Assembly (NCBI GenBank): GCA_902626435.1
Contig: CACOFO010000010.1
Location: 1-36,753, forward strand
Length of the DNA stretch: 36,753 bases
From: an uncultured Prochlorococcus sp.
Lineage (GTDB): Bacteria; Cyanobacteriota; Cyanobacteriia; PCC-6307; Cyanobiaceae
Reading direction: 5' to 3'
Shown one piece after another: positions 8,123-18,103 of this stretch. The notes under the pieces were generated by a model. It saw only the letters and a list, made by a program, of their open reading frames with translations. It did no database searches and had not been told where the DNA came from. Within the stretch, counting starts at the first letter, position 1, and each line of letters begins with the position of its first letter. The position numbers and the translations under genes are program-made.

Positions 8123-9294
8123 TAAAATTTTTCAATACATATTTGAATAAGTTCTAAAAATTTATCTATTTCTAACTTATTGTTTATTGAACCTAAACTA
8201 ACACGAATATTTGAATATAGTTCATCATCTTTCAAACCAATATTTTTAAGTGTTGAACTAGGTTTCCCAGATGAACTTGAACAAGCACTTCCACTACTAA
8301 TGGCTATTCTATTCTCTGACATAAAATTAACAATCTTATAGGCTCTTATAGGCTCAAATAGTTTATTTAATAGTAGAAAAGAAACATGATTGGGAAGCCT
8401 ATGGTTAGTACTTCCCGTAATCTTTATGTGATTATTATCCTTAATTTTTTGAAATAAATAATTTTTAAGTTTAATAATATTATTAGAAGGAAATTCTGTA
8501 ATATAATCATATAATTTTATTTTTCCATTAATATTCTTTAATGATTCATACATTCCAGCGATTAATGGTAAAGCTTGTGTACCTTGCCTAATTGAATATT
8601 CCTGAGTTAGTGAGATGTCTTTATTTTTTAAAATTTGTCTAGACTTTTCTTTTGTTAAAAGAATACCGATACCTTTTGGACCTCCAAATTTATGAGCAGA
8701 TAAACTTAAAAAATCACATTTAAGATCTTTCCAACTGAATATTCCATTACTTAGTATTTGAGTTCCATCTAAATGAAACATTATATTTAATTCTTCACAT
8801 TTGGAACCTATAAATTGAACAGGTTGTATTGTTCCAATTTCACTTTGTCCCCAAATAATTGATACAAGCTTAGTTTCATTGGTTAAAATTTTTTCGATAT
8901 TAGAAATATTTAAAACTCCATAATTATTTACCGCCCATTCGTAAATATCCCAATTTTGTTTTCTTAGTTTATTAGCACAAATAGTTGTTGCTTGATGTTC
9001 AACATTCGAAATAACAACTCTACCATTTTTAAATTTCTCATAAATATTATTAAATACAATATTTGTTGATTCCGAAGAGCCAGATGTAAAAATTATATCC
9101 TCTGGATTTGCTTCAAATATATAAGCTATTTTTGATCTAATTTTTTCAAGATATGTAGAGCATTTTAGCCCTAGCTCATATGTAGATGAAGGGTTATGCC
9201 AATAATTCCTATAAGTTGAATTTATTATATTTAAAACATTTTCAGATAATGGAGTTGTGGATGCATTATCTAAATAGATAAAATTACTTTCCAT
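8122..9294 (-). CDS. Cysteine desulfurase (NifS/IscS family)
   Basis: PLP-dependent class V aminotransferase-fold enzyme that takes sulfur from L-cysteine as a persulfide for Fe-S cluster or thio-cofactor assembly. It starts with FIYLDNASTTPLSENV, as NifS/IscS proteins do. H100 (NVEHQA) stacks on PLP, HLDGTQ (174-179) contains the PLP-contacting Asp, and K202 (SLSAHKFGGPKG) is the Schiff-base lysine. C338 in SGSACSSSSGKPSS is the persulfide cysteine. All key residues are present over 390 residues. The ATG overlaps the dapF stop as TAATG, and its own stop overlaps the DUF1995 start the same way. Whether this is the housekeeping IscS-type enzyme or a paralogue for a particular acceptor cannot be decided from sequence; no scaffold or acceptor gene is adjacent, so I give no symbol. 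Confidence 0.93.
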   Translation of the reverse strand: MESNFIYLDNASTTPLSENVLNIINSTYRNYWHNPSSTYELGLKCSTYLEKIRSKIAYIFEANPEDIIFTSGSSESTNIVFNNIYEKFKNGRVVISNVEHQATTICANKLRKQNWDIYEWAVNNYGVLNISNIEKILTNETKLVSIIWGQSEIGTIQPVQFIGSKCEELNIMFHLDGTQILSNGIFSWKDLKCDFLSLSAHKFGGPKGIGILLTKEKSRQILKNKDISLTQEYSIRQGTQALPLIAGMYESLKNINGKIKLYDYITEFPSNNIIKLKNYLFQKIKDNNHIKITGSTNHRLPNHVSFLLLNKLFEPIRAYKIVNFMSENRIAISSGSACSSSSGKPSSTLKNIGLKDDELYSNIRVSLGSINNKLEIDKFLELIQICIEKF

Positions 9295-10154
9295 TAATTT
9301 ACTAACATTGATCCTGAGAAAACCTTTTTAGCATTACCAGTCATCATGACTTCACAATCGTCTTTTGACCAATCAATTTTAAGATCACCTCCTGGTAAAG
9401 TTACTATAGTTTGTGAATTACAAAGGCCTAATTTATAAGCTGCTACATGAATAGCACAGGCACCTGTTCCACAAGCTAAGGTAGGTCCTGCTCCTCTTTC
9501 CCATACTTTTACCTTGATATTATCTCTATTTAAGATTTGACAAAAATGCACATTAGTTTTTTCTGGAAATAATTCATTTTTTTCAAATATAGGGCCAAGT
9601 ATGGAAAGAACAATTGACTCTATGTTTTCTACAAAGAATATTAAATGAGGATTTCCCATTCCTACGGCATAACCTATATATTTAAAATTTTTCTCAATAA
9701 ATTCATGTGAAGGAATTGAATTGATTTTTTTTTCAATTGTTGTTGGAATATTTTGACTTTCTAAAATGGGAACTCCCATTTTTACTGTAATTTCATCATT
9801 TATATATTTTGCAATTTTTAAACCTGCTTTAGTCTCAATTTTATATTCTATATTTTTATTATTCATTGAATCATTTACATGTAGATACTCAACTAAACAC
9901 CTAATTCCGTTCCCACACATTTGTGCTTCAGAACCATCAGAATTAAAGATTATCATTTTTGCATAATTATCTTCATTAGGTTCTTCTATAAAAATCACAC
10001 CATCTGCTCCAATACCAAATTGCCTGTTGCAAATTTTTTTTATATCAAATATTTTATTTATCTCGTAATTTTTAAATATATCGTTTCCTCTAGAATCGAT
10101 TACTACAAAATCATTTCCGTTACCTTGATATTTTTCAAAAGTTATATTTTTCAT
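9294..10154 (-). CDS. dapF: Diaminopimelate epimerase
   Basis: Converts LL-diaminopimelate to meso-diaminopimelate, used for peptidoglycan and for lysine. The two active-site cysteines of this PLP-independent epimerase are C80 (GSEAQMCGNGIRC) and C228 (GPTLACGTGACA). The N-terminus KYQGNGNDFVVIDSR and the GMGNPHLIFF block fit the family, and 286 residues is normal. It is the first gene of a tightly packed leftward operon (dapF, cysteine desulfurase, DUF1995, dacB). A TATAAT on the minus strand at 10181-10186 lies about 27 nt upstream of the ATG (10152-10154) and is the likely -10 for the operon. The 107-nt region to divergent leuS is shared by both promoters. Confidence 0.97.
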   Translation of the reverse strand: MKNITFEKYQGNGNDFVVIDSRGNDIFKNYEINKIFDIKKICNRQFGIGADGVIFIEEPNEDNYAKMIIFNSDGSEAQMCGNGIRCLVEYLHVNDSMNNKNIEYKIETKAGLKIAKYINDEITVKMGVPILESQNIPTTIEKKINSIPSHEFIEKNFKYIGYAVGMGNPHLIFFVENIESIVLSILGPIFEKNELFPEKTNVHFCQILNRDNIKVKVWERGAGPTLACGTGACAIHVAAYKLGLCNSQTIVTLPGGDLKIDWSKDDCEVMMTGNAKKVFSGSMLVN

Positions 10155-10180
10155 TTGTGGATAATATATTTTAAATTTTA

Positions 10181-10186
10181 ATTATA
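10181..10186 (-). promoter_or_regulatory. Candidate -10 box for the dapF operon
   Basis: Reads TATAAT on the minus strand, placing a start of transcription near 10174 and a leader of about 20 nt before the dapF ATG. No convincing -35 is visible. In this AT-rich sequence a chance match is quite possible. Confidence 0.35.
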
Positions 10187-10261
10187 AATTATTCCTTTTA
10201 ACAATCTATTTCTATTTTAGAGAATGGATATTAAAATAATAATTTAACAATTAAAAATTAA

Positions 10262-12829
10262 GTGATTTCTCCCGATAAACAATATGATGATAACAATTTA
10301 TATAATCCATCTGAAATAGAAAAAAAATGGCAGTTAATATGGACAGAAACCAATTTATACAAAACCGATGAATTAATTGAGGATAGTGATAAATTTTATG
10401 CCTTATCAATGTTTCCCTATCCTTCAGGTAATCTTCATATGGGACATGTTAGGAATTATGTTATTACAGACTTAATAGCTCGGTACCATAGGTTTAAGGG
10501 CAAATCTGTTTTACACCCTATGGGTTGGGACGCTTTTGGTTTGCCTGCTGAGAATGCAGCGATTGAAAGAGGAATTAGTCCAAGTGTCTGGACTAAAAAA
10601 AATATTTCTCATATGAAGTCACAATTAAAGCTTTTGGGTCTATCAGTTGATTGGGATAGGGAATTTGCAACTTGTGATGAAGATTATTATATTTGGACAC
10701 AATATCTATTTTTAGAGTTATACAAGGCAGGTCTTGTATATCAAAAGGAATCAGAGGTTAATTGGGATCCTATAGATAATACAGTCTTAGCAAATGAACA
10801 AGTTGACTCAGAGGGTAAATCATGGAGATCTGGAGCAGTAGTTGAAAAAAAATTATTAAAGCAATGGTTTTTAAGGATTACTAACTATGCTGATGAGTTA
10901 TTGAAGGATTTAGAAAAATTAGATTACTGGCCAGAAAGAGTAAAAATAATGCAAGATAATTGGATTGGAAAGTCAATTGGTACAAATATTAATTTCAATA
11001 TCAATACCAATCAAGAAGATAATATAACTGTATTTACAACAAGGCCAGATACTTTATTCGGAGTTACTTATTTAGCAATTTCTGTTAATCATTCATTAAT
11101 TAAAAATATTTCTGATCAAGAAACAATACAAGATATAGAAAATCTTAAACAATATTTGAAAAATAATAAAAATAATGAACTTGAAAAAATTGGAATAAAA
11201 ACTAGTTTAATAGCAATAAATCCAGTTAATTCTGAACCTATTCCAATTTGGGTGGCAAGTTATGTTCTCGATGAATACGGTACAGGCGCTGTTATGGGCG
11301 TTCCTGCTCATGATCAAAGAGATTTTGAATTTGCCAAGAAAAATAATATTGATATTAAACAGGTAATAATAAAGGATAAAAGTGAACAAAGTAAAAAGTT
11401 TGATAAAGCTTATGTGGAAAATGGATATCTTATTAATTCTGATCAATACAATGGTATGGCAAATACGATTGCTAAATTAAAAATTTCAGAGGAGGGAGTA
11501 GATAATGGATGGGCCGAAAATAAGATTCAATATCGTTTAAGAGATTGGTTAATATCTAGACAAAGATATTGGGGATGTCCGATTCCCATCGTTAATTGCA
11601 AAAAATGTGGATCTGTTCCTTTAAACCAATCGGAATTACCTGTAGCATTACCAAAAGATATAGATATTTCGGCTAACAAGATTAATGCTTTAGGTGATAA
11701 TAATCATTGGATAAATACAACATGTCCAAAATGTGGAATAGCCGCAAAAAAAGAGACTGATACTATGGACACTTTTATGTGTTCATCATGGTACTTTTTA
11801 AGATATCCATCTTCAAAATGTTCAAATAAGCCATTTGAAAAGACTCAAATTAATAAGTGGTTACCTGTAGATCAATATGTCGGAGGAGTAGAGCATGCAA
11901 TATTGCATTTGTTATATGCAAGATTTTTCACTAAAGCCTTGCGGGATAATGAACTATTTGAAATTGATGAACCATTTAAAAAACTATTAACACAAGGAAT
12001 GGTTCAGGCCGCTGCCTATAAAAATAATAAAACAGGTAAATATGTTTCTCCTTCCGATATTAATGACCTATCAAATCCTACAGATCCAATTGACAATACA
12101 AAACTCGAAGTTCTTTTCGAGAAGATGTCTAAATCAAAATATAATGGAATAGACCCTGAATCAGTAATTAAAAAATATGGAGCAGATACAGCAAGAATGT
12201 TTATATTATTTAAAGCACCGCCAGAAAAAGATTTGGAATGGGGAGATACAGATGTTGAAGGACAATTTAGATTTTTAAGTAGGATTTGGAAGCTTTATAT
12301 AAATTGTGCAAAAGATATAAATAGTAAATCTAATTCCTATCCAGATAAAGAAAAAAGTTTAATAAAGTCAATGAATATAGCCATAAAAGAAATTTCGAAT
12401 GACATATTAAATAACCAATTTAATACTGCGATTTCAGAACTAATGAAGTTTTATAATTCATTATCAAATTCCATTAATGACATAAACAATAATTTAAAAA
12501 TTGAGGCTTTAAAAACATTTTGTATTTTGTTGGCTCCATTTGCACCTCATATTGCAGAAGAAATATGGCATCTTATAGGATTTAAAAAATCTGTGCATTT
12601 AGAACACTGGCCTTCAGTTAATGCCGAGGCACTAAAAGAAGAGTCATATGAACTAGTAATACAAGTCAATGGAAAAGTTAGAGACAAAGTAAATATTAAT
12701 TATGAAATTAATGAAGATCTAATTAAAGAATTGACTCTTAAAAGACCTAACATATTAAAATGGACTCAAGATAAGGAAATAAGAAAAATAATTATTGTTA
12801 AAGGAAAAATTATGAATATTGTTATTTAA
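10262..12829 (+). CDS. leuS: Leucyl-tRNA synthetase
   Basis: Class I aminoacyl-tRNA synthetase charging tRNA-Leu. At 855 residues it is full length. The signature HMGH is at 59-62 ([12 protein letters not shown]) and KMSKS at 621-625. The editing (CP1) domain is present between about 220 and 400, including [11 protein letters not shown] and the [16 protein letters not shown] block. A zinc-type pair of CxxC motifs (CKKCG, CPKCG) lies in the 450-510 region, and the C-terminal anticodon-binding and VQVNG-type tail are intact ([12 protein letters not shown]). The start is GTG at 10262, which directly follows an in-frame TAA, so no longer N-terminus is possible. The last 8 nt overlap the 3' end of convergent pgi. 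Confidence 0.98.
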   Translation: MISPDKQYDDNNLYNPSEIEKKWQLIWTETNLYKTDELIEDSDKFYALSMFPYPSGNLHMGHVRNYVITDLIARYHRFKGKSVLHPMGWDAFGLPAENAAIERGISPSVWTKKNISHMKSQLKLLGLSVDWDREFATCDEDYYIWTQYLFLELYKAGLVYQKESEVNWDPIDNTVLANEQVDSEGKSWRSGAVVEKKLLKQWFLRITNYADELLKDLEKLDYWPERVKIMQDNWIGKSIGTNINFNINTNQEDNITVFTTRPDTLFGVTYLAISVNHSLIKNISDQETIQDIENLKQYLKNNKNNELEKIGIKTSLIAINPVNSEPIPIWVASYVLDEYGTGAVMGVPAHDQRDFEFAKKNNIDIKQVIIKDKSEQSKKFDKAYVENGYLINSDQYNGMANTIAKLKISEEGVDNGWAENKIQYRLRDWLISRQRYWGCPIPIVNCKKCGSVPLNQSELPVALPKDIDISANKINALGDNNHWINTTCPKCGIAAKKETDTMDTFMCSSWYFLRYPSSKCSNKPFEKTQINKWLPVDQYVGGVEHAILHLLYARFFTKALRDNELFEIDEPFKKLLTQGMVQAAAYKNNKTGKYVSPSDINDLSNPTDPIDNTKLEVLFEKMSKSKYNGIDPESVIKKYGADTARMFILFKAPPEKDLEWGDTDVEGQFRFLSRIWKLYINCAKDINSKSNSYPDKEKSLIKSMNIAIKEISNDILNNQFNTAISELMKFYNSLSNSINDINNNLKIEALKTFCILLAPFAPHIAEEIWHLIGFKKSVHLEHWPSVNAEALKEESYELVIQVNGKVRDKVNINYEINEDLIKELTLKRPNILKWTQDKEIRKIIIVKGKIMNIVI

Positions 12830-14408
12830 TATTTGTTTTTTGAATAACTAATGAATTTGGATTAGACCAATCGCCCTTAACTAAGTAATCATCTTTACCG
12901 AAACACATTTCACGGATTATGAAAAAAATTGGTTCACTAACTGATTTATCAAATAATGCTGTAATGTCATTTAAAGAATATTCACCTCCTTCGTCTAATA
13001 AATCACTTACTTTTTGCTGATACTCAATAATATTTGCAGCTGCTTTCTTTCCAGCTTCAACTCCAGGTTGATCATATGCATTTATATTGACTAATTCAGC
13101 GTAGAAGGATACGGCTCTCTCAAATAAAGCGATTAAGGCTCCTAGTGAAAAACAATCTAATTTTTCTAATGTAATAGTTATACTTTGTCTGTTTTCACTA
13201 GAGAGTGCTGATCTGGTTCCTTGCAAAAAACCAGAAAGATATTCTTTAGGATTCTCTTTTGCTTCAAAAATATTAGTAGATGGAGAATCTAATAATTCAA
13301 TAAAAATACAAAAGAAATTATCAATACCATCTCTAAGTTGCTGAACATAAGCATGCTGATCTGTAGATCCCTTATTACCAAAAACGGAAATACCTTGATT
13401 AACTACTTCTCCATTCCTATTATATTTCTTACCTAATGATTCCATTACTAATTGCTGAAGATATTTACTAAATACCTGTAACCTATCTCTATAGGGTAAT
13501 ACGACCATATCTCTCTTTCCAACTCCATTCCCAGTTAAATACCATGCAGATGATAATAATGCTGAGGGATTTTTATTAAAATCACTTGTACGTGTGGCCT
13601 CATCCATTAATGATGCACCTTTAATAAATTCAAATATATTTTCATTAATAAGAGCTAATGGAAGTAATCCCACAGAGCTTGTAATACTAGTTCTTCCTCC
13701 AACCCAATCTTGTAAATTAAATATTTTTAACCAATTTTCAGAAGTGGCTTTTTTAAATAACTTACTATCTTTCATAGTTATAGCTATAGCATTGGAATTC
13801 CATTCAAGAGAATTCTTTTCGCAATGACTTTTAATAATTTCCATAGCAATTCTAGGTTCAGGCGTTCCACCTGATTTGCTTACTACTACAAATAATGTTG
13901 TGGATAATTTTTCAGATAACTCTTGTAACTTTTCGCTAATTAAGAAAGGATCAACATTATCGATATAAGAAAAATTTAAGCCTTTAGAGCACTTCTGCAG
14001 TGACTCTGTAATAAGTAATGGGCCTAATCCACTTCCACCAATTCCTATCCATAGAACATCAGTATAGTTCTGATTATTCTTATTCTTAATATCTCCATTT
14101 AAAATTTGTTTTCCAAATACAGAGATTTCATTAATATCTGCGCAAATCTCCTCTTTTATTTTTATAGATGGAGAAATTGATGGATTCCTAAGCCAATAAT
14201 GTCCAACTTGTCTATTTTCATCAACATTTGAGATTGCACCATCTTCTAATTCTTTTATTGATGAAAAAACATCTATAAATTTCTCTTCTAAATTTTTTAT
14301 CTCTTTACTTGTGAAATTAATTTTGCTTATGTCTAACCAAATCTTTAAATTATTATCAAACCAAAGATAATTACAAAATTTATCCCAAGAGTTTAAATCT
14401 CCATTCAT
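12822..14408 (-). CDS. pgi: Glucose-6-phosphate isomerase
   Basis: Interconverts glucose 6-phosphate and fructose 6-phosphate, linking Calvin-cycle products with glycogen and the oxidative pentose phosphate pathway. The 528-residue protein shows [16 protein letters not shown] for phosphate binding, [12 protein letters not shown] (the phosphosugar-binding SIS signature), [31 protein letters not shown] with the catalytic His region, and a C-terminal [13 protein letters not shown] block. The ATG is at 14406-14408. A minus-strand TATAAT at 14441-14446 would give a leader of about 26 nt. It is a single gene lying tail-to-tail with leuS, with an 8-nt overlap in which both stop regions share DNA. 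Confidence 0.97.
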   Translation of the reverse strand: MNGDLNSWDKFCNYLWFDNNLKIWLDISKINFTSKEIKNLEEKFIDVFSSIKELEDGAISNVDENRQVGHYWLRNPSISPSIKIKEEICADINEISVFGKQILNGDIKNKNNQNYTDVLWIGIGGSGLGPLLITESLQKCSKGLNFSYIDNVDPFLISEKLQELSEKLSTTLFVVVSKSGGTPEPRIAMEIIKSHCEKNSLEWNSNAIAITMKDSKLFKKATSENWLKIFNLQDWVGGRTSITSSVGLLPLALINENIFEFIKGASLMDEATRTSDFNKNPSALLSSAWYLTGNGVGKRDMVVLPYRDRLQVFSKYLQQLVMESLGKKYNRNGEVVNQGISVFGNKGSTDQHAYVQQLRDGIDNFFCIFIELLDSPSTNIFEAKENPKEYLSGFLQGTRSALSSENRQSITITLEKLDCFSLGALIALFERAVSFYAELVNINAYDQPGVEAGKKAAANIIEYQQKVSDLLDEGGEYSLNDITALFDKSVSEPIFFIIREMCFGKDDYLVKGDWSNPNSLVIQKTNIK

Positions 14409-14440
14409 TTTATATATTTGTTTCTTTTATTTATTATTCA

Positions 14441-14446
14441 ATTATA
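14441..14446 (-). promoter_or_regulatory. Candidate -10 box for pgi
   Basis: Perfect TATAAT on the minus strand, 33 nt before the pgi ATG, in the 182-nt divergent region between pgi and purN. The spacing matches candidate boxes before dapF and argC. The rest of that region is AT-rich with no other clear signal; no good -35 was seen. Confidence 0.38.
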
Positions 14447-14590
14447 TCTATACAAATAGTACATAGATTTGAATCATTTAAATTTGTTTAAATTTTTATC
14501 TTCAAATAAATATGTTTTTGAATATAAACAATTTAAAAAGAGGTTTTTTTTTATTTCATATGAATTTATCATTGGTAAAAATAAAAAATT

Positions 14591-15247
14591 TTGGATAAAT
14601 CATTTAATTACATAATTTCTCCTGAGATATCTGAATTTAGAAAATTTTCACCAAAATTAAAAATAGGTGTACTTGCCTCTGGGAATGGAACAAACTTTCA
14701 GGAGTTAATTAATCTCTCAGAAAAAGGAGAATTAGATATAGATATAAAAGTTCTCATTACTAATAACGACAATGCAGGTTGTATAAAAAGAGCAGAAAGT
14801 GTAAAAATACCTCACAAAATAATAAGAGGTAAAGACTTTGCTCAAAAAGAGCTATTTGAATTAGAAATTGTAAACACTTTAGTTAAGTATGATGTTGAAC
14901 TCATTGTAATGGCTGGCTGGATGAAAATTGTCACACCCTTTTTCATTAATAAATTTAAGAATAAAATTATTAATATTCACCCATCATTACTTCCTTCATA
15001 TAAGGGTAGTTCTGCGATAAAGGACTCAATATTAAATGGTTCAAAAATAACTGGTTGTTCAGTACATTTTGTTGATGAGGAGGTAGATAGTGGTTCTCTG
15101 ATAATGCAAGCTGCATTATCAATTAGAGATAATGATGATATTGAATCACTTTCCAAAAGAATACATATGCTTGAGCATAAAATTTTACCTCATTCAATCT
15201 CTCATGCAGGTTTTATGATAAGAAATAATTTTATGGGAAATTATTAG
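14591..15247 (+). CDS. purN: Phosphoribosylglycinamide formyltransferase
   Basis: Folate-dependent GAR transformylase, third step of purine synthesis. The core begins at LKIGVLASGNGTNFQELI (23-40), with N-I-HPSLLPSYKG (H130) and HFVDEEVDSG (D166) forming the catalytic site. The start appears to be TTG at 14591: an in-frame TAA lies at 14582-14584 and no ATG or GTG occurs between it and the core. The about 22 residues before the Rossmann fold are extra relative to the E. coli enzyme. No clear Shine-Dalgarno precedes it. The last 17 nt overlap the 3' end of convergent argC, so the two C-terminal coding ends use the same bases on opposite strands. Confidence 0.95.
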   Translation: MDKSFNYIISPEISEFRKFSPKLKIGVLASGNGTNFQELINLSEKGELDIDIKVLITNNDNAGCIKRAESVKIPHKIIRGKDFAQKELFELEIVNTLVKYDVELIVMAGWMKIVTPFFINKFKNKIINIHPSLLPSYKGSSAIKDSILNGSKITGCSVHFVDEEVDSGSLIMQAALSIRDNDDIESLSKRIHMLEHKILPHSISHAGFMIRNNFMGNY

Positions 15248-16286
15248 TTAACTCAAGACCTTCATCCATTGAATATCCACTCATAATATTTAAATTTTGA
15301 ATTGCTTGCCCAGTCTGTCCTTTTAACAAATTATCAATTACAGATAGAATAATAATTCTTCCATTTCGAATATCAACTTTCACAGAAAGGAAAATTTGGT
15401 TTGTATTTTTTACCCATTTTGTTGATGGGAATGTATCTACAGGTAAGACTTTAATATTTTTGAAATTTCTATAGTAATTATCTAAAAGAATTCTGCAATC
15501 ATCGGATGTTAATCCTGGATCTCTTAATCTCCCGTATATAGTCGAATGCATACCCCTAGAAATTGGAACCAAATGAGGAGTAAAAAGCAGTTCAATTTTA
15601 TTACCAGAAATTAAAGAAGCTATATGCTCGATCTCTGAGGTATGTCTATGATTTATCAATCCATATGCTGAAAGACCTTCTCCACATTCTGATAAAAGTA
15701 GCTTTTGGTTTGGTTCTCGACCACCTCCAGAGGTTCCGCTTTTAGAATCAATTACTATACCTTCATTTTCAATAATTCCCTGCGAAAGGTAAGGAGCTAG
15801 TGGAATAAGAGAGGATGTTGGATAACATCCTGGACATGCAATTAATCTTCCTTTTGAAATGGATTCTTTATTTATTTCAGGAAGACCGTAGACAGCTTCT
15901 TTACATAAATCATCATCGTTCCTTTTATAAATAGCAGCTTCTTTGGAATATACTTTTTTCCAATCATCTAAAGACTTATATCTGTAATCAGCAGATAAAT
16001 CGATAACTTTAACTCCTCTATCTAAAAGTTTCCTTGTTAATGTTGAAGAAAGGCCATTTGGCAAGCAAAGCAAAGCAACATCAGAGTTATTTGAAATATT
16101 ATCTACTGAAATTTCTTCTATATAAGGATCATTATCTAGATAAATAAAAGGGAAATTATCATTCCACTTTGAACCAGAAGTTTTCTTACCTCCTAAATAT
16201 GAGATATTATAATTTTTATTTTTCTTTAGAAGATTTACCGCTTGAATACCGCCGTAACCAGTAGCACCTACTATTGCAACATTCAT
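15231..16286 (-). CDS. argC: N-acetyl-gamma-glutamyl-phosphate reductase
   Basis: NADPH-dependent reduction of N-acetylglutamyl phosphate to the semialdehyde in arginine synthesis. It opens with the Rossmann motif VAIVGATGYGGIQAVNLL. The catalytic cysteine is C154 in IACPGCYPTSS, and SKSGTSGGGREPN and the FTPHLVPISRGMHSTIYG block follow, as in the family. Length is 351 residues, the usual size, and the ATG at 16286 starts right at the fold. A minus-strand TATAAT at 16316-16321 predicts a leader of about 23 nt. It is monocistronic, divergent from ribBA and overlapping purN by 17 nt at the 3' end. Confidence 0.97.
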   Translation of the reverse strand: MNVAIVGATGYGGIQAVNLLKKNKNYNISYLGGKKTSGSKWNDNFPFIYLDNDPYIEEISVDNISNNSDVALLCLPNGLSSTLTRKLLDRGVKVIDLSADYRYKSLDDWKKVYSKEAAIYKRNDDDLCKEAVYGLPEINKESISKGRLIACPGCYPTSSLIPLAPYLSQGIIENEGIVIDSKSGTSGGGREPNQKLLLSECGEGLSAYGLINHRHTSEIEHIASLISGNKIELLFTPHLVPISRGMHSTIYGRLRDPGLTSDDCRILLDNYYRNFKNIKVLPVDTFPSTKWVKNTNQIFLSVKVDIRNGRIIILSVIDNLLKGQTGQAIQNLNIMSGYSMDEGLELTNNFP

Positions 16287-16315
16287 ATCTTAGAATTGGC
16301 AGACTTTGAGATAGG

Positions 16316-16321
16316 ATTATA
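16316..16321 (-). promoter_or_regulatory. Candidate -10 box for argC
   Basis: Perfect TATAAT on the minus strand 30 nt before the argC ATG, within the short region shared with ribBA. The position is like that of the pgi and dapF candidates. No recognisable -35. Confidence 0.38.
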
Positions 16322-16374
16322 GAGTATTGTATTTAAGGTAACTAAAACACTATTTTTCTATATTGATAGGAATA

Positions 16375-18099
16375 ATGAAAGAAACAAGTCCCAAATCAAA
16401 TAATAGAACAATTTTGGATATAAAAGAGTCTTTTAAAGTAGAATTTGATCCTATCAGCGATGCGTTGGCGGCTATAAGGAATGGTGAATGCATAATTGTG
16501 GTTGATGATGAAAGGAGAGAAAATGAAGGAGATTTAATTTGTGCGGCTCAGTTTGCTACTCCTCAGCAAATTAATTTTATGGCTACTGAAGGACGTGGAC
16601 TTATATGCCTAGCAATGCAAGGTGAGAAACTTGACTCTTTAGATTTACCATTAATGGTAGACAGAAATACAGATGAAAATCAAACAGCTTTTACTATATC
16701 TATTGATGCTGGACCTGAAAATAACGTTTCTACTGGCATTTCAGCTGAAGACAGGGCTAAGACAATTCAAGTTGCTATAAACCCAAATACAAAACCTGAA
16801 GATTTAAGGAGGCCAGGTCATATTTTTCCATTAAGAGCTAAAAAAGGTGGAGTTTTAAAAAGGGCAGGCCATACCGAAGCAGCAGTAGATATTGCCGCAA
16901 TGTCAGGTCTTTATCCCGCTGGAGTGATTTGTGAAATACAAAATCCTGACGGTTCCATGTCAAGACTTCCACAACTAAAAAAGTATGCAAAACATTGGGG
17001 AATGAAATTAATATCAATAGCTGATTTAATAAGTTATCGTTTTCAAACTGAAAGATTTGTATTTAGAAAATCCGATGCTGTTCTTCCAAGTATTTTTGGT
17101 AATTTTAAAGCTTATGGATATATTAATGAACTTGATGGTTCAGAACACGTTGCTTTAGTTAAACAAAAATCTGCAAAATTAAGCGAGCCTGTAATAGTAA
17201 GAATGCATTCAGAATGCTTAACAGGAGATGCTTTTGGATCACTACGTTGTGATTGTAGACCTCAGTTAGAGGCAGCTTTATCAAGGATTGAAAAAGAAGA
17301 AGAGGGAGTAGTTGTTTATTTGAGGCAAGAAGGTAGGGGGATTGGACTCATAAATAAATTAAAAGCATATAGCTTACAAGATGGTGGATTAGATACAGTA
17401 GAAGCTAATGAAAAATTAGGATTTCCTGCCGACCTAAGAAATTATGGAGTTGGAGCTCAGATATTGACTGATCTTGGTATAAAAAAATTAAAATTACTAA
17501 CGAATAATCCTAGGAAGATTGCTGGATTAGGAGGTTACGGAATTGAAGTTATTGAGAGAGTTCCATTAGTAATTTGTCCAAATGATAACAATGCTGAGTA
17601 TTTAAGCGTTAAGAAAACAAAACTCGGTCACATGATTGATTATGAAGATTATGATTCTAGGAATATCGACCCATTTATTTCTATTTTTCTTGACGGAAAA
17701 TATAAATCTATAGATCTAGTTCCAATAAAAAATAAAGTTATTAAATTCTGTAGTGATCAAAACATAAATATTAAATTGGAAAGTACACCAAGATTGTTAG
17801 CTTTTTGGAATCGACCAAAATTAGTTTGGCGAATTTTACATGATCAAAATAGAACTAATTCCAACATTACTGACGAAGAAATAAAGAAAATAGAATTATT
17901 TATTCAGTTTTTATCCAAATATGAAAATAGTACGAAAATTGGGATTATTATTTCTAGAAATATTGAACAAGCATTACATCCAAAAAATAGCATCAAGCTT
18001 ATCAACACAAAATTTTCTATTAATAATGAAATCTTATATTCATCTACAAGAAAATTTAATCTAGATAAAGAGACATTTAGTATTGTTTTTGAAAGTTAA
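16375..18099 (+). CDS. ribBA: Bifunctional DHBP synthase / GTP cyclohydrolase II with C-terminal extension
   Basis: Fusion enzyme making both riboflavin precursors: 3,4-dihydroxy-2-butanone 4-phosphate from ribulose 5-phosphate, and the pyrimidine from GTP. With the ATG start (574 aa), the RibB half is about 26-226 (DDERRENEGDLICAAQ, RPGHIFPLRAKKGG, RAGHTEA). The RibA half is about 230-405, with zinc cysteines C281, C292 and C294 in ECLTGDAFGSLRCDC, then RQEGRGIGL and LTNNPRK. A further ~150 residues (about 425-574) follow, containing FWNRPKLVWRILHDQ; I recognise no domain there, though as I recall related cyanobacterial RibBA proteins also run past 540 residues. I prefer ATG 16375, preceded by TAGGA, over an in-frame TTG at 16363. 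It ends 4 nt from the convergent ppiB stop. Confidence 0.95.
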   Translation: MKETSPKSNNRTILDIKESFKVEFDPISDALAAIRNGECIIVVDDERRENEGDLICAAQFATPQQINFMATEGRGLICLAMQGEKLDSLDLPLMVDRNTDENQTAFTISIDAGPENNVSTGISAEDRAKTIQVAINPNTKPEDLRRPGHIFPLRAKKGGVLKRAGHTEAAVDIAAMSGLYPAGVICEIQNPDGSMSRLPQLKKYAKHWGMKLISIADLISYRFQTERFVFRKSDAVLPSIFGNFKAYGYINELDGSEHVALVKQKSAKLSEPVIVRMHSECLTGDAFGSLRCDCRPQLEAALSRIEKEEEGVVVYLRQEGRGIGLINKLKAYSLQDGGLDTVEANEKLGFPADLRNYGVGAQILTDLGIKKLKLLTNNPRKIAGLGGYGIEVIERVPLVICPNDNNAEYLSVKKTKLGHMIDYEDYDSRNIDPFISIFLDGKYKSIDLVPIKNKVIKFCSDQNINIKLESTPRLLAFWNRPKLVWRILHDQNRTNSNITDEEIKKIELFIQFLSKYENSTKIGIIISRNIEQALHPKNSIKLINTKFSINNEILYSSTRKFNLDKETFSIVFES

Positions 18100-18103
18100 A
18101 TTA

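Noticed and set aside
9766-10181. Two plus-strand frames antisense to dapF
   Set aside because: Low-complexity, Phe/Ile-rich translations overlapping a complete dapF with both active-site cysteines; shadows.
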